The notes: a model not told the origin generated them from the sequence alone. A DNA stretch of 64,000 bases from Methylomonas sp. LW13 (GCF_016865255.1 NZ_CP033381.1:62001-126000); one strand, 5' to 3'; counted from the first letter of the stretch, positions 29,263 to 39,151 are shown. Translations and numbers: made by a program.

Positions 29263-30836
29263 GTATGGCGGCCTACGCAACCCTGATTCCCTTGTTTCCG
29301 TTGCTGGCGGCGCTATTGATTGGCAGCCTGCATTTTTGCCGGATTATCGACGGCGAGGCCGGCGAGAAAACCACGGCCCGGCTGGGCGTGACGGCTATCG
29401 GCCTATCGGTACTGACGGCCCTGGCTTTATTGGCCGGCAATTTGTCCGGTCAGTTGCCCGACTCGGTGTCGTACGGCACCTGGCTGCGTAGCGGCTCGCT
29501 GAGCATAGACTACACACTCAGCACCGGCGGTTTTAATCTGGCGGTGGCCGGTTTGTTCTCGCTGTTACTGCTGGTCGTGATGCGCTTTTCAGTGAATTAC
29601 CTGCACCGCGAGGCCGGTTTCCATCGTTTTTTTTTCATCCTGAATCTATTTGCGGCGGCAATGCTGCTGTTGGTGTTGTCCGGCAACGCGGTGTTTACCT
29701 TTATCGCCTGGGAGATGGCCGGGGTTTGCTCGTATTGGCTGATTGCTTACGCCTATGACCGGCCCATCGCCGCGCATAACGCCACCCGCGTATTTGTGAC
29801 CAACCGCATCGGCGACGGCGGTTTTATTTTGGCAATCGGTCTGGCCCTGGCCTGGTTGGAAAACGCCGATTGGCAAACCATCAACAGCAGCGCGGCCGAT
29901 CTGGAAGCGGGCGATGCTACCTTGCTGGCCCTGAGTTTTGCCGTGGCGGCATGCGCCAAATCTGCGCAGATTCCGTTCACGCCCTGGCTGGCGCGGGCAA
30001 TGGAAGGGCCAACGCCGTCCAGCGCTATTTTCTACGGCGGGGCGATGATCCATGCCGGCGTGTTTTTGATGATTCAATTGCAGCCCCTGTTCATGCAGGT
30101 ACCGCTGGCCATGCTGGTGTTGACGGTGGTTGGCGCACTGACGGCAATTTACAGTTATTGGGTAGGCTTGAGCCAGACCGATATTAAAAGCTCGCAAATC
30201 TTTGCCACTTCCGCGCAACTGGGCTTGATGTTTGTCGAATGCGGTTTGGGATTTTGGACTTTGGCGGCCTGGCATCTGGGTGCGCATGCGGTAGTGCGGT
30301 GCTATTTGCTGCTAACCGCGCCGTCCATCTTGCACAACACCCACGGACAACCGATTCGACCGGTGGCGCCGGCGCTGGCAAATTGCCGCTGGGCCTTTAT
30401 CGCTTCCTTGCAGCGCGGTTGGCTGGAGCCGGCCATGGATTGGTTGTTGGTGAAACCGGTTATGCGCCTGGCCAAGGATGCGCGCTACATCGACGAGCAC
30501 ATCGTCGATCCTGCTTTGGGCGCGCCGGCCCCGGCTATCAAAGCGGTGTCGTCGTTCGCGCAATGGGAAGAACAAAAAATGGGCGCCAACCTGGATAGCC
30601 AGGAGGATAGTTTCGCGCAAGGCAGCGGTCTGGCCGGCAAACTGGCGCAATGGACCGCCGCCTTGCTGAACTGGTTTGAATATCATTTCATTCTGCGCGG
30701 CATCGGCCGCGATTCGATTCGATTTGGCCGGCGCCTGGGGCAGGCTGCCAACCGTTTCGAACAATTATTGTTACAGCCGCGCTATCTGGCGTTGTTTGTG
30801 TTGATCACCTTGATGGTAGCGCTGGGATACCGATGA
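29259..30836 (+). CDS. NuoL-like membrane subunit, probable DabB partner
   Basis: Membrane protein of 525 residues from the NuoL/MrpA-type proton-conducting family, with the block KSAQIPFTPWLARAMEGPTP typical of NuoL and key residues Glu152 (AWEMAGVCSYW) and Lys234. The ATG overlaps the dabA stop (ATGA), so translation is coupled. DabB proteins, the partner of DabA, belong to this family, so this is the likeliest DabB; in many characterised operons dabB precedes dabA. The C-terminal third is shorter than in NuoL, without the long lateral helix pair of complex I. Confidence 0.85.
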   Translation: MSMAAYATLIPLFPLLAALLIGSLHFCRIIDGEAGEKTTARLGVTAIGLSVLTALALLAGNLSGQLPDSVSYGTWLRSGSLSIDYTLSTGGFNLAVAGLFSLLLLVVMRFSVNYLHREAGFHRFFFILNLFAAAMLLLVLSGNAVFTFIAWEMAGVCSYWLIAYAYDRPIAAHNATRVFVTNRIGDGGFILAIGLALAWLENADWQTINSSAADLEAGDATLLALSFAVAACAKSAQIPFTPWLARAMEGPTPSSAIFYGGAMIHAGVFLMIQLQPLFMQVPLAMLVLTVVGALTAIYSYWVGLSQTDIKSSQIFATSAQLGLMFVECGLGFWTLAAWHLGAHAVVRCYLLLTAPSILHNTHGQPIRPVAPALANCRWAFIASLQRGWLEPAMDWLLVKPVMRLAKDARYIDEHIVDPALGAPAPAIKAVSSFAQWEEQKMGANLDSQEDSFAQGSGLAGKLAQWTAALLNWFEYHFILRGIGRDSIRFGRRLGQAANRFEQLLLQPRYLALFVLITLMVALGYR

Positions 30837-32374
30837 ATACCCCTATTGTTTTCTGGCAGGCAGTGGCGGCGGTACCGCTATTGACCTTGATGACGCTGGT
30901 GCCTTTGCTGGCCATGTTAGCGGTGGTGTTTGCCAAACCGGTTTATAGCGTGCGGCTGGCCTTTGCCGGGGCATTGCTGAACGTATTGCTGAGCATTTAT
31001 CTGTTGCTAATATTCGACTCGGAAACCCCTGGGCTCCATCTTGCCGAACATTTTCAACTATTTGGTATTAACTATCGGGTTGGCGTGGACGGTACCAATA
31101 TTCTGTTCATTCCACTGACGGCAATTTTAGGCTTGCTGGCGCTGGTCTATACCTTGATCACGCGGCATCGCAACGACCGCTTGTTCATCGCCTGCCTGCT
31201 GGCCTATCAAGGTATTTTAATCGGCGCGTTTGCGGCACTGAATACGCTACAATTCTGGTTCTGGTGCTTGCTGGAACTGGTGCCGGTGGTGTTATTAACG
31301 GTATTTGCCGGTACCGGCAAGCAGCGCAATCAAGTGGTGAAATCGGTCTTGCAATACTGGCTGTCCGGTTTGGCGATGAGTCTGGCCGGCTTTGTGTTGC
31401 TGAGCTATGGTTTGGCGCAAAATGGTTTGGATTTGAGCTTTGATTGGTTGACCTTAAAGCACCACAATCTGGCGATTCCCAACGAAACCCTGATCTTTAT
31501 CCTGTTGTTTTTCGGCTTTGCCATCCGCATGCCGCTGTTTCCGTTCCATGCCTGGTTACCTTTGCTGGCGGAGCACGGCACCGCCGCCAGCGCGGCGATT
31601 TTTCTCACCGGTTTGAAACTAGGTATCTACGCCTTGATCCGCTTCATCCTGCCGCTAGTGCCGGGTGCGGCCGAGCAATGGGTGCATTTTGTCGTCGATT
31701 TGGGCTTGATCGGGATTTTTTACGGCGCCCTGCTGGCGCTGATGCAAATCAATATGCGCCGGCTGTTGGCGTTTGCGGTAATCAGTCACACCGGCATGTT
31801 GGCGATAGGCGTATTCTCCTTCAACGATTTTGCCTTGGAAGGCAGCATTCTGCTGTCGATAGCCTATGGGTTGGCGACTGCCGGCATGCTGTTCAGCATC
31901 GGCTTGATTTACGAACGTACCCGTACCTCGTTCCTGCCGCGCCTGGGCGGGTTGTTCGAGACTAATTCGACGATAGCCTTGCTGTTTTTGATTTCCGCGC
32001 TCAGCACCATGGTCATGCCCGGCACACCGGGTTTCGATGCCGCGCACTTATTAATCGAAGGCACCATAGAGGAACACGGCTGGTACATCGCCATCGCGAT
32101 TTTGCTGGGTAACGTGCTGGGGGCAGCCTTTCTGTTGTGGGCGTTTCAGCGTCTGTTTATTGCTCATGCCAAGCGCATTGTTCAGCCTTACGGCAGCGTC
32201 CACCATCCGGTGGTTAAGGAGCGGATTATCGCTGTGACCATCTGCGGCCTGCTGATCGGCACCGGTTTTTACACCACGCCCTGGCTGAAATACATCGATC
32301 AGGAAGCCAAGGAGATTGGTGAACATTATCCGGAACATCACAGCCACCACATGAACGGCCCGCACCATGACTGA
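30833..32374 (+). CDS. NuoM-like ion-translocating subunit of the dab locus (second copy, divergent)
   Basis: Membrane protein of 513 residues in the NuoM-like family, with overlapping start (ATGA) after the NuoL-like gene. It is more divergent than its neighbours: Glu149 is retained (CLLELVPVV), but the usual channel lysine is Arg232 (FAIRMPLFPFHAWLP) and the HVEAPT stretch is replaced by LAEHGTAAS. The C-terminus is His-rich (HYPEHHSHHMNGPHHD), which could bind metal. Likely part of the membrane ion module for DabA. Confidence 0.82.
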   Translation: MNTPIVFWQAVAAVPLLTLMTLVPLLAMLAVVFAKPVYSVRLAFAGALLNVLLSIYLLLIFDSETPGLHLAEHFQLFGINYRVGVDGTNILFIPLTAILGLLALVYTLITRHRNDRLFIACLLAYQGILIGAFAALNTLQFWFWCLLELVPVVLLTVFAGTGKQRNQVVKSVLQYWLSGLAMSLAGFVLLSYGLAQNGLDLSFDWLTLKHHNLAIPNETLIFILLFFGFAIRMPLFPFHAWLPLLAEHGTAASAAIFLTGLKLGIYALIRFILPLVPGAAEQWVHFVVDLGLIGIFYGALLALMQINMRRLLAFAVISHTGMLAIGVFSFNDFALEGSILLSIAYGLATAGMLFSIGLIYERTRTSFLPRLGGLFETNSTIALLFLISALSTMVMPGTPGFDAAHLLIEGTIEEHGWYIAIAILLGNVLGAAFLLWAFQRLFIAHAKRIVQPYGSVHHPVVKERIIAVTICGLLIGTGFYTTPWLKYIDQEAKEIGEHYPEHHSHHMNGPHHD

Positions 32375-33938
32375 TAGTTTCCCCTTACTGTCCCTCTGTC
32401 TGGTCTGGCCTCTGTTGGGGGCCTTATCGCTGGCGTTCATCCAGGATACCCAGTTAGCCAAGCGCGGCGCTTTGTTGGTGGCCGTTGTTGAATTACTGTT
32501 TACCGTCGCGGCGGCTGGGGTTTTCGATAGTGCACGCGGCGATTTTCAGTTGCTGGAAGACTATGCCTGGATACCGGGCCTGAATATTCACTATCAACTC
32601 GGCGTGGACGGTATCTCGATCCTGTTTTTGCCGATGACGGCCTTGCTGACCCTGATGGCTTTGTTGGCCGGCTGGAACTGCGTGCGGCAATTAAACCGCT
32701 TTCAGTTGGCGTTGATGCTGGCGCTGGAGAGCGTAACTATCGGTGTATTTACCGCATTGGACCTGGCCTTATTCTTCCTGTTTTGGGAGCTGACCTTGCC
32801 GCCGATTTTTTTCTTGATCGGGTTATGGGGCGTAGGCGCAGAGCGACGGTACGCGGCGATGAAATATACCTTGTATATGTTATTCGGCGGCGTGCCCTTG
32901 TTGTTCGGGATTATTTTGCTGGCGATTAATCACGCGCAGGCTAACGGCGGGACCATTCCGCAGGATTTGGCTTTCAGTTTGCCGGTTTTACTCAACACGC
33001 CGATACCCGAGTCGGCGCAGGGTCTGATCTTTCTGCTGCTGTTTTTGGGGTTTGCGGTGAAAGCGCCGCTGCTGCCGTTTCATACCTGGCTGCCGACCAC
33101 TGCCATTGAGGCGCCGACTTTTCTCAGCGCCTTGCTGGTCGGTTTGAAACTGGGCGTTTACGGCATCATTCGTTTTGCGATACCGCTGGCGCCGCAAGCC
33201 GCCTTGGAACATCGCTGGCTGTTGGCGATACTGGGTGCGGTGACGCTGATTTACGGCGCCTTGATCGCGTTGCAGCAAACCAATCTGCGCCGCTTGCTGG
33301 CTTATTCCAGTATTAGCCACGTCGGCCTGGTCATCGTCGGCATCACCGCTTTTAATTTGCAAGGTTTGCAAGGCGCGGTCATGCAGTTGCTGAATTTCGG
33401 TATAGTCGCCGGCAGCCTGATGTTGATCGCCGGCATGATCCAGCAACGCTTGGGTAGTACCGATCTGGTTCATCTCGGCGGCTTGGCTAAACCGCTGCCG
33501 CGCTTAACGACGCTATTTTTCTTGTTTGTGCTGTCCAGTATCGGCGTGCCCGGCACCAATGGCTTCCCCGCGGAATTGCTGATGATACTCGGCGCATTGC
33601 AAGCTTATCCGGCACTGGCGATGGTGGCTTTGTTTGGCGCGGTATTGGGCGCGGCGTATCTGTTGGGTTTTGTCAGACGGGCATTCTTCGGCCCGCTTGT
33701 GCACGACAGCATAGCCAAAGTACAGGATCTGCGCCCACGCGAGTTGGCATTGCTGGTCGTGCCGGCGCTGCTGGTATTGGTGATAGGTCTGTATCCGCAA
33801 TGGCTGTTGTCCTGGCAAGAAACCAGTGTGCAGTCCTGGTGGCAGCGCTTAAGCGTGGTGGCTCCGCGGGCGGCACCAACATCCATACTCACGCAGAGAA
33901 CCACAATTTCAGGCGCGCTGAGCGATGGTTCAATATAA
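32367..33938 (+). CDS. NuoM-like ion-translocating subunit of the dab locus (third copy)
   Basis: Membrane protein of 523 residues with canonical NuoM features: Glu141 in LFWELTLPP and Lys232 in FAVKAPLLPFHTWLP, followed by TAIEAPT. The start lies inside the end of the preceding gene (8-bp overlap), completing a translationally coupled series dabA, NuoL-like, NuoM-like, NuoM-like. The carbonic anhydrase gene follows after 148 bp, so it may have its own promoter. Confidence 0.87.
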   Translation: MTDSFPLLSLCLVWPLLGALSLAFIQDTQLAKRGALLVAVVELLFTVAAAGVFDSARGDFQLLEDYAWIPGLNIHYQLGVDGISILFLPMTALLTLMALLAGWNCVRQLNRFQLALMLALESVTIGVFTALDLALFFLFWELTLPPIFFLIGLWGVGAERRYAAMKYTLYMLFGGVPLLFGIILLAINHAQANGGTIPQDLAFSLPVLLNTPIPESAQGLIFLLLFLGFAVKAPLLPFHTWLPTTAIEAPTFLSALLVGLKLGVYGIIRFAIPLAPQAALEHRWLLAILGAVTLIYGALIALQQTNLRRLLAYSSISHVGLVIVGITAFNLQGLQGAVMQLLNFGIVAGSLMLIAGMIQQRLGSTDLVHLGGLAKPLPRLTTLFFLFVLSSIGVPGTNGFPAELLMILGALQAYPALAMVALFGAVLGAAYLLGFVRRAFFGPLVHDSIAKVQDLRPRELALLVVPALLVLVIGLYPQWLLSWQETSVQSWWQRLSVVAPRAAPTSILTQRTTISGALSDGSI

Positions 33939-34086
33939 ATTTTGCTTTAACCCAGATTTAAAGCGTAAAGCAATTGCCATGTAGTTTCGATTCGATATAG
34001 TATTGCCAGTAAAGACACATTCTTTTGAACAACCCGTTCCGGATCCGCTCCAGAACGCATAGTGATAGAAAATAAGGACACCCATT

Positions 34087-34719
34087 ATGATTACACCCAC
34101 GAAATTACTGCTGGAAAACAAAGCCTGGTCGGAAGAAGTCAGTAGGAAAGATCCTGATTTTTTTGTCCAGTTGGCCAAAGAGCAAAAGCCCGACTTTTTG
34201 TGGATAGGCTGCTCGGATAGCCGGGTGCCTGCGGAGACCGTCGTCAACGCCAAGCCCGGCGAGATTTTTGTGCATCGCAATATTGCCAATCAGGTCATCG
34301 TCACCGATTTCAATTGCCTGAGCGTCTTGCAATACGCCATTTCCGTCTTAAAAGTTAAGCACGTTATCGTTTGCGGCCATTACGGCTGCGGCGGCGTAAA
34401 AGCGGCCTTGCAGCCGCAAAAATCCGATCTGGTTATCACCAATAAATGGTTGCTGCACATTAAAGATATATACCGTTTGCATCAGGAAGAGCTTGAGTCT
34501 ATTCCGCCTGAGAAAAAAACGGATCGCCTGATCGAGCTGAATATCATCGAGCAAGTTTATCGTCTGGCGCATACCTCGATTATTCAGTCGGCCTGGAAAC
34601 ACGGGCACAAGCCCACTTTACATGGTTGGGTATACGGCCTGAACGACGGCTTGATCAATGAATTGATCAAACTCGACCATAACACGCAAATCAATCCGAT
34701 TTACCGCTATGCCGACTAG
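34087..34719 (+). CDS. beta-class carbonic anhydrase
   Basis: Cytoplasmic zinc enzyme of 210 residues interconverting CO2 and bicarbonate. Zinc ligands Cys42, Asp44 (CSDSR), His98 and Cys101 (GHYGC) have the same numbering as E. coli Can. Arg46 pairs with Asp44 as in the class. AAGGA precedes the ATG. It lies between the dab genes and a SulP transporter gene 32 bp downstream, so it likely hydrates or dehydrates the transported inorganic carbon. It could be named can by homology, but I leave the symbol open. Confidence 0.95.
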   Translation: MITPTKLLLENKAWSEEVSRKDPDFFVQLAKEQKPDFLWIGCSDSRVPAETVVNAKPGEIFVHRNIANQVIVTDFNCLSVLQYAISVLKVKHVIVCGHYGCGGVKAALQPQKSDLVITNKWLLHIKDIYRLHQEELESIPPEKKTDRLIELNIIEQVYRLAHTSIIQSAWKHGHKPTLHGWVYGLNDGLINELIKLDHNTQINPIYRYAD

Positions 34720-34751
34720 CATCCGGATTTTCGCAACGACTGGGTAAACCA

Positions 34752-36311
34752 ATGACATCGCAATTGAATTCTTATATGAAACATCTGCACCAGGACTTAC
34801 CGGCCGGTATCGTGGTCTTTCTGGTGGCTTTACCGTTATGCCTGGGGGTTGCATTAGCCTCCGGTGCGCCGTTGTTCTCCGGCATTATCGCCGGCTTGGT
34901 GGGCGGCATTCTGGTTTCCTGGGCCAGCGGCTCGCAATTAAGCGTTTCCGGACCGGCAGCCGGATTGACGGTTATCGTCTTCGAAGCCATCGAAACCTTG
35001 GGCGGCTTTGGCGGTTTTTTACTCAGCGTGGTGCTGGCCGGCGGCTTGCAAATAATTCTGGGCTATTTAAAAGCCGGGGTAATTGGCGCATTTTTTCCGG
35101 CTTCGGTGATTAAAGGCATGCTGGCGGCGATTGGCTTGATTTTGATTATCAAGCAAACGCCGCATGCCACCGGTTACGATACCAGCTTCGAAGGCGATGA
35201 AAGTTATATGCAGGAGAGCGCTGGATCCAGCTTCTTCGAATTGTCCGAAGCCTTGGAAGCGATTACCCCCGGCGTTACCATCGTCAGTGCCGTGGCACTA
35301 TTGATTTTGGTGGTCTGGGATTCCGGGTTTATCAAGCAGTTCAAGCTTTTAAAGTTAATTCCCGGTCCGTTGCTGGCGGTTATTTGGGGTGTCGGTTTCA
35401 ACGCTTTGGCAGTGCGTTTTGCCCCGGAAATGATGATTGGCGAAAAGCACTTGGTGTCGCTTCCCGAGTTGGGCAGTGCCGCCAACTTTATCAACCAATT
35501 GCGTCTCCCGGATTTCAGTTATTTCAGTAACCCGAAAATTTACAGCGTGGCGGTGACCATTGCGATTATCGCCAGCCTGGAAACCTTGCTGAGCATAGAG
35601 GCGGTCGATAAATTGGACCCGCACAAACGGGTTGCGCCGACCAATCGGGAGCTGAAAGCGCAGGGCCTGGGCAACATGGTCAGCGGCTTGATGGGCGGCC
35701 TGCCGATTACCGCCGTGATCGTACGTAGTTCGGCCAATATCAATGCCGGGGGCCAGACCAGAATCGCGTCATTCTTACACGGCGTTTTGTTATTGGTCAG
35801 TGTGCTGTTTTTTGCGAAATATTTGAATATGATTCCGTTAGCCTGTTTGGCGGCAATTCTGCTGCAAACCGGCTACAAACTGGCCAAGCCGGCACTGTTC
35901 GTGGAGTTTTATCGCAAGGGCTGGAATCAGTTCGCGCCTTTTGCGATTACCGTGGTGGCGATTTTATTCACTGACCTGTTGTTGGGTATCGCGATTGGTA
36001 TGGCGGCTGGATTCTACTTCGTCTTGAAAGCCAACTTCCACGCGGCGATTACCTTGACTCAGCACGGCGATCATTATTTGTTGCGCTTACATAAAGATGT
36101 CTCCTTCTTGAATAAAGCCTTGCTACGTAAGCATCTATCTGCCGTAACCGATGACTGCGAATTGCTGATTGACGGCTCCAAAGCGTTGTTCATCGATCAA
36201 GACATCATTGAAACCATCGCGGATTTTCTGCTGGCCGCGCCGGACCGCGGTATTAATGTGGAAATCCAGGGCTTTAGCGTCTCTTGCGACGTGTCTTCGT
36301 CGGCTCACTGA
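34752..36311 (+). CDS. SulP family anion transporter, probable bicarbonate carrier
   Basis: Membrane protein of 519 residues: SulP transporter core (LPAGIVVFLVALPLCLGVALASG, conserved in the family, starts near residue 16) and a short STAS-like C-terminal domain from about residue 425, with LLIDGSKALFIDQDI. SulP proteins carry sulfate, bicarbonate or dicarboxylates. Pairing with a carbonic anhydrase gene 32 bp upstream favours bicarbonate, as in BicA-like carriers. A strong terminator ends the unit 44 bp downstream. Confidence 0.88.
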   Translation: MTSQLNSYMKHLHQDLPAGIVVFLVALPLCLGVALASGAPLFSGIIAGLVGGILVSWASGSQLSVSGPAAGLTVIVFEAIETLGGFGGFLLSVVLAGGLQIILGYLKAGVIGAFFPASVIKGMLAAIGLILIIKQTPHATGYDTSFEGDESYMQESAGSSFFELSEALEAITPGVTIVSAVALLILVVWDSGFIKQFKLLKLIPGPLLAVIWGVGFNALAVRFAPEMMIGEKHLVSLPELGSAANFINQLRLPDFSYFSNPKIYSVAVTIAIIASLETLLSIEAVDKLDPHKRVAPTNRELKAQGLGNMVSGLMGGLPITAVIVRSSANINAGGQTRIASFLHGVLLLVSVLFFAKYLNMIPLACLAAILLQTGYKLAKPALFVEFYRKGWNQFAPFAITVVAILFTDLLLGIAIGMAAGFYFVLKANFHAAITLTQHGDHYLLRLHKDVSFLNKALLRKHLSAVTDDCELLIDGSKALFIDQDIIETIADFLLAAPDRGINVEIQGFSVSCDVSSSAH

Positions 36312-36354
36312 TGCAAAGTCAATTTCTTTAAGCCACTACCAATCGAAAGTTGTT

Positions 36355-36393
36355 AATCGGTTTCGGAAAACGCCGTGCCGAAACCGATTTTTT
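36355..36393 (+). terminator. intrinsic terminator after the SulP gene
   Basis: Twelve-base perfect stem AATCGGTTTCGG / CCGAAACCGATT (36355-36366 and 36378-36389), an 11-base loop and a run of T immediately after. It closes the carbonic anhydrase-SulP transcription unit. Confidence 0.9.
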
Positions 36394-36488
36394 GACGCAT
36401 GAATTTCGAATATTTTTGCTAGCGGAGTCTAATTACTAAACTCCGCTTTGCTAAAAATCCGCTCAATCACCTTTTGAAATCTTAGCCC

Positions 36489-36494
36489 TATAAT
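36489..36494 (+). promoter_or_regulatory. candidate -10 box of the penicillin acylase gene
   Basis: A perfect TATAAT 64 bases before the start codon. The -35 position at 17 bp spacing (36466-36471) matches TTGACA in only three of six bases, so the promoter is tentative. A short inverted repeat, AGCGGAGT / ACTCCGCT, lies just upstream (36421-36447). Confidence 0.4.
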
Positions 36495-36558
36495 AGCCGG
36501 GGCAGTTGGCGACTTTCTCCGCGCCAATTTTTCCAATCTCCCCGAGGCTATATCAACC

Positions 36559-38922
36559 ATGTCCAAAATGCGCGTTGCCTCCCTGTCGATTGCCGGTGTT
36601 ATTGTCGGTGGAATTGCTTTGGTAACAGGGCTGTTGCTGGCATCGCTACCCGCCGAAAATGGCGAAGTAGTTTTGCCCGGCCTGTCCAGTCAAGCCCGCG
36701 TCAAAAGCGATGCGTTCGGCGTGCCGGAAATCGAAGCAACCCAGCGGGAAGACGCTTATCGCGTGCTAGGCTACTTGCACGCCCGCGACCGATTGTTTCA
36801 GATGGAATTGATGCGCCGCAAAAGCGCCGGACGCCTGGCCGAATTGTTTGGTGCCAAGGCGCTGGACGCGGACCGTAAACAGCGGATTTATCAAATGGAT
36901 CGCGCCGCGCAACGCATCGTTGCCGATTTGCCCCCGGCTCAGCGTTTGACGCTGCAAGCTTATGTCGACGGCGTGAATCAATTCATCGGCACTGCCCGTG
37001 TTCTACCGCCGGAATTTCTGGCGCTGCGCCACCGTCCCGAGCCTTGGCGCCCTGAAGACAGCATCCTCGTCGAGTTGGCGATGTTTCAAACCCTGAACGG
37101 CCAGGAACAGGACGAGCGCATGGTCAGCGTCATGGCTCGCGCGCTGCCTCAGGAGTTGGTGACTTTCTTGACGCCGGATACCGATCCCTACGCCAAGGAA
37201 TTGGTCGGCGGCAACCTACCGCGCCGCTTTAATCCGTCAATTCCGCTTGAGGCACTGGCCAGCCTACCCGGCACCGATTCAACGCTGGCGCTTAACCAAG
37301 CAGTGGATGCCGAAAATGTGGTGTCCGGGTCCAACAACTGGGTGGTTGCCGGCAGCAAAACCCGCGATGGCCGGGCGATGATCGCCAGCGATATGCACTT
37401 GGCGCTAAATGTGCCCAACATCTGGTACCGCGCCGATCTGAGTTATGGCAATCGCCATATTTACGGCGTGACCTTACCTGGTGCTCCTGCCGTAATCCTT
37501 GGTGGCAACGATGATGTGGCCTGGGGCTTTACCAATGTCACCGGCGACTTTCTGGATTTGATCCGCCTGGAAACTGATCCCGCCCATCCCGGCCAATATC
37601 GCACACCGCAGGGCTGGCAAGCGTTTACCGAACACCAGGAAACCATTCGCGTCAAAGGCGAGCCCGACGTGACGCTGACCTTGCGCGACAGCGAATGGGG
37701 GCCGGTATCGGATCAAGATTTACTGGGTCAACCCGTGGCGATCAAATGGACTGCGCTTGAGCCGCACTTTGTGGACCTGGGCCTGATGGATATGGACCAA
37801 GCCGGCAATACCCAGCAAGCCGTGGCGGTGATGAATCGCTTCGGCGGTCCGCCGCAGAACGTAGTGATTGCTGATCGTGACGGCCATATCGCCTGGACTT
37901 ACATGGGCCGCTTTCCCAAACGCCGCGGATTCGACGGCCTGATCAGCCAGTCGTGGGCCGACGGCAACTTTGCTTGGGACGGCTCTATCCCTCCCGATGA
38001 ATTGCCGCGCCTGTTCGATCCGGCGGACGGTTTTATCGTCACAGCCAACAATCGTACTCTGGGGCGGGATTACCCCTATGTGATCGGCCATAACTGGTCC
38101 TTGAGCTATCGGGCGCACCGCATTGAAGAGTTGCTGAAAAATCGCAGCGGCTTGACCGAGCCGGATTTGCTGGCAATCCAATTGGATACCCGCAGCGAAA
38201 TTCTGGCGTTTTACCAGCAATTGGCGCTGGACGCTCTGAGCAATCCGAGCGCGGCGGACGACAGCTTGCAAAAAGCCCGCAACGCCATCGCCGCCTGGGA
38301 CGGCTACATGCAAACCGGCAGCATAGGCGCGCCAATCTTGAGTGAATTCCGCACCCAACTGGCCGGCGCAGTATTTGAGAAAGTAGTCGCGGCAGGTCAA
38401 ACCCTGGACCCGCAATTCCGTTATGCCTGGCGGGAAATGGAAATGCCGCTGCGGCAATTATTGACGCAACGGCCCAAAGGCGTGCTGAACCCGCGTTATC
38501 AAGACGATTGGCAGGCCATGATCGTGGCGACCTTGCGGCAAACCGTGCAAGCATTGCGCGAGAAATATCCTGCTGTCGAGCCCGATCAATTGACCTGGGG
38601 CATGACCCACCCGGTTAATTTACGCCACCCGTTCAGCAAAGTAGCGTCTGTTTTGAGCGGCGTGCTGGACATGCCGGCCTTCGACAGCGACGGCTGCGCC
38701 AGCGTTTGCGTCAAGGTCATGGATAACGCCCATGGCGCCAGCGAACGGCTGGTCTTGTCGCCGTCGCACCCGGAAAACGCCCTGTTCCACATGCCGGGCG
38801 GCCAGTCCGGCCACCCGTTATCGGCGCACTACCGCGACCAGCAGAATTTTTGGCGGGATGGGGTGGCTTTGCCGATGCGGGCGGCGGCGGTTGGGGATGT
38901 GTTGCGGTTTGTGCCGAGGTGA
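36559..38922 (+). CDS. penicillin acylase family protein (Ntn hydrolase)
   Basis: Precursor of 787 residues with an N-terminal signal or anchor (about 8-28), predicted to be exported and to cut itself into alpha and beta chains. The expected cleavage point and nucleophile are Gly257|Ser258 in VVSGSNNWVV; family features IASDMHL and a substrate-binding HYRDQ near the C-terminus follow. Such enzymes cleave amides such as acyl-homoserine lactones or penicillin side chains; the actual substrate cannot be told. It is a single-gene unit downstream of the SulP terminator. Confidence 0.9.
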   Translation: MSKMRVASLSIAGVIVGGIALVTGLLLASLPAENGEVVLPGLSSQARVKSDAFGVPEIEATQREDAYRVLGYLHARDRLFQMELMRRKSAGRLAELFGAKALDADRKQRIYQMDRAAQRIVADLPPAQRLTLQAYVDGVNQFIGTARVLPPEFLALRHRPEPWRPEDSILVELAMFQTLNGQEQDERMVSVMARALPQELVTFLTPDTDPYAKELVGGNLPRRFNPSIPLEALASLPGTDSTLALNQAVDAENVVSGSNNWVVAGSKTRDGRAMIASDMHLALNVPNIWYRADLSYGNRHIYGVTLPGAPAVILGGNDDVAWGFTNVTGDFLDLIRLETDPAHPGQYRTPQGWQAFTEHQETIRVKGEPDVTLTLRDSEWGPVSDQDLLGQPVAIKWTALEPHFVDLGLMDMDQAGNTQQAVAVMNRFGGPPQNVVIADRDGHIAWTYMGRFPKRRGFDGLISQSWADGNFAWDGSIPPDELPRLFDPADGFIVTANNRTLGRDYPYVIGHNWSLSYRAHRIEELLKNRSGLTEPDLLAIQLDTRSEILAFYQQLALDALSNPSAADDSLQKARNAIAAWDGYMQTGSIGAPILSEFRTQLAGAVFEKVVAAGQTLDPQFRYAWREMEMPLRQLLTQRPKGVLNPRYQDDWQAMIVATLRQTVQALREKYPAVEPDQLTWGMTHPVNLRHPFSKVASVLSGVLDMPAFDSDGCASVCVKVMDNAHGASERLVLSPSHPENALFHMPGGQSGHPLSAHYRDQQNFWRDGVALPMRAAAVGDVLRFVPR

Positions 38923-38993
38923 CGGTAGCCACGCATCGCGTTTCATCGAAAGTTTGAATATGAAATGACAGAAAAGGGCCAATAACCTTGTCG

Positions 38994-39018
38994 GTGCGAT
39001 TCGCTTGCGTAATCGCAC
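38994..39018. repeat. short palindromic repeat (GCG-core family)
   Basis: Stem GTGCGATT / AATCGCAC around CGCTTGCGT. Same layout as the hairpins at 56480-56506, 57545-57568 and 57645-57670: a variable but self-complementary arm around a GCG-type core. Confidence 0.6.
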
Positions 39019-39151
39019 ATTTTGAGGCCAGCATATCCTCCGCTATCGGAGCAGGCTCAATTTGATTCAATCACTTTAACTTCACTGGTCATACCTAGCT
39101 CTTACCAGAGACATGCAGATGAAAAAATTCGATGCTAGTCGATAAGTTAAT

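Noticed and set aside
24279-33938. Respiratory complex I (nuo) operon
   Set aside because: Only NuoL/NuoM-like genes are present, wrapped around dabA; no nuoA-K or peripheral subunits.
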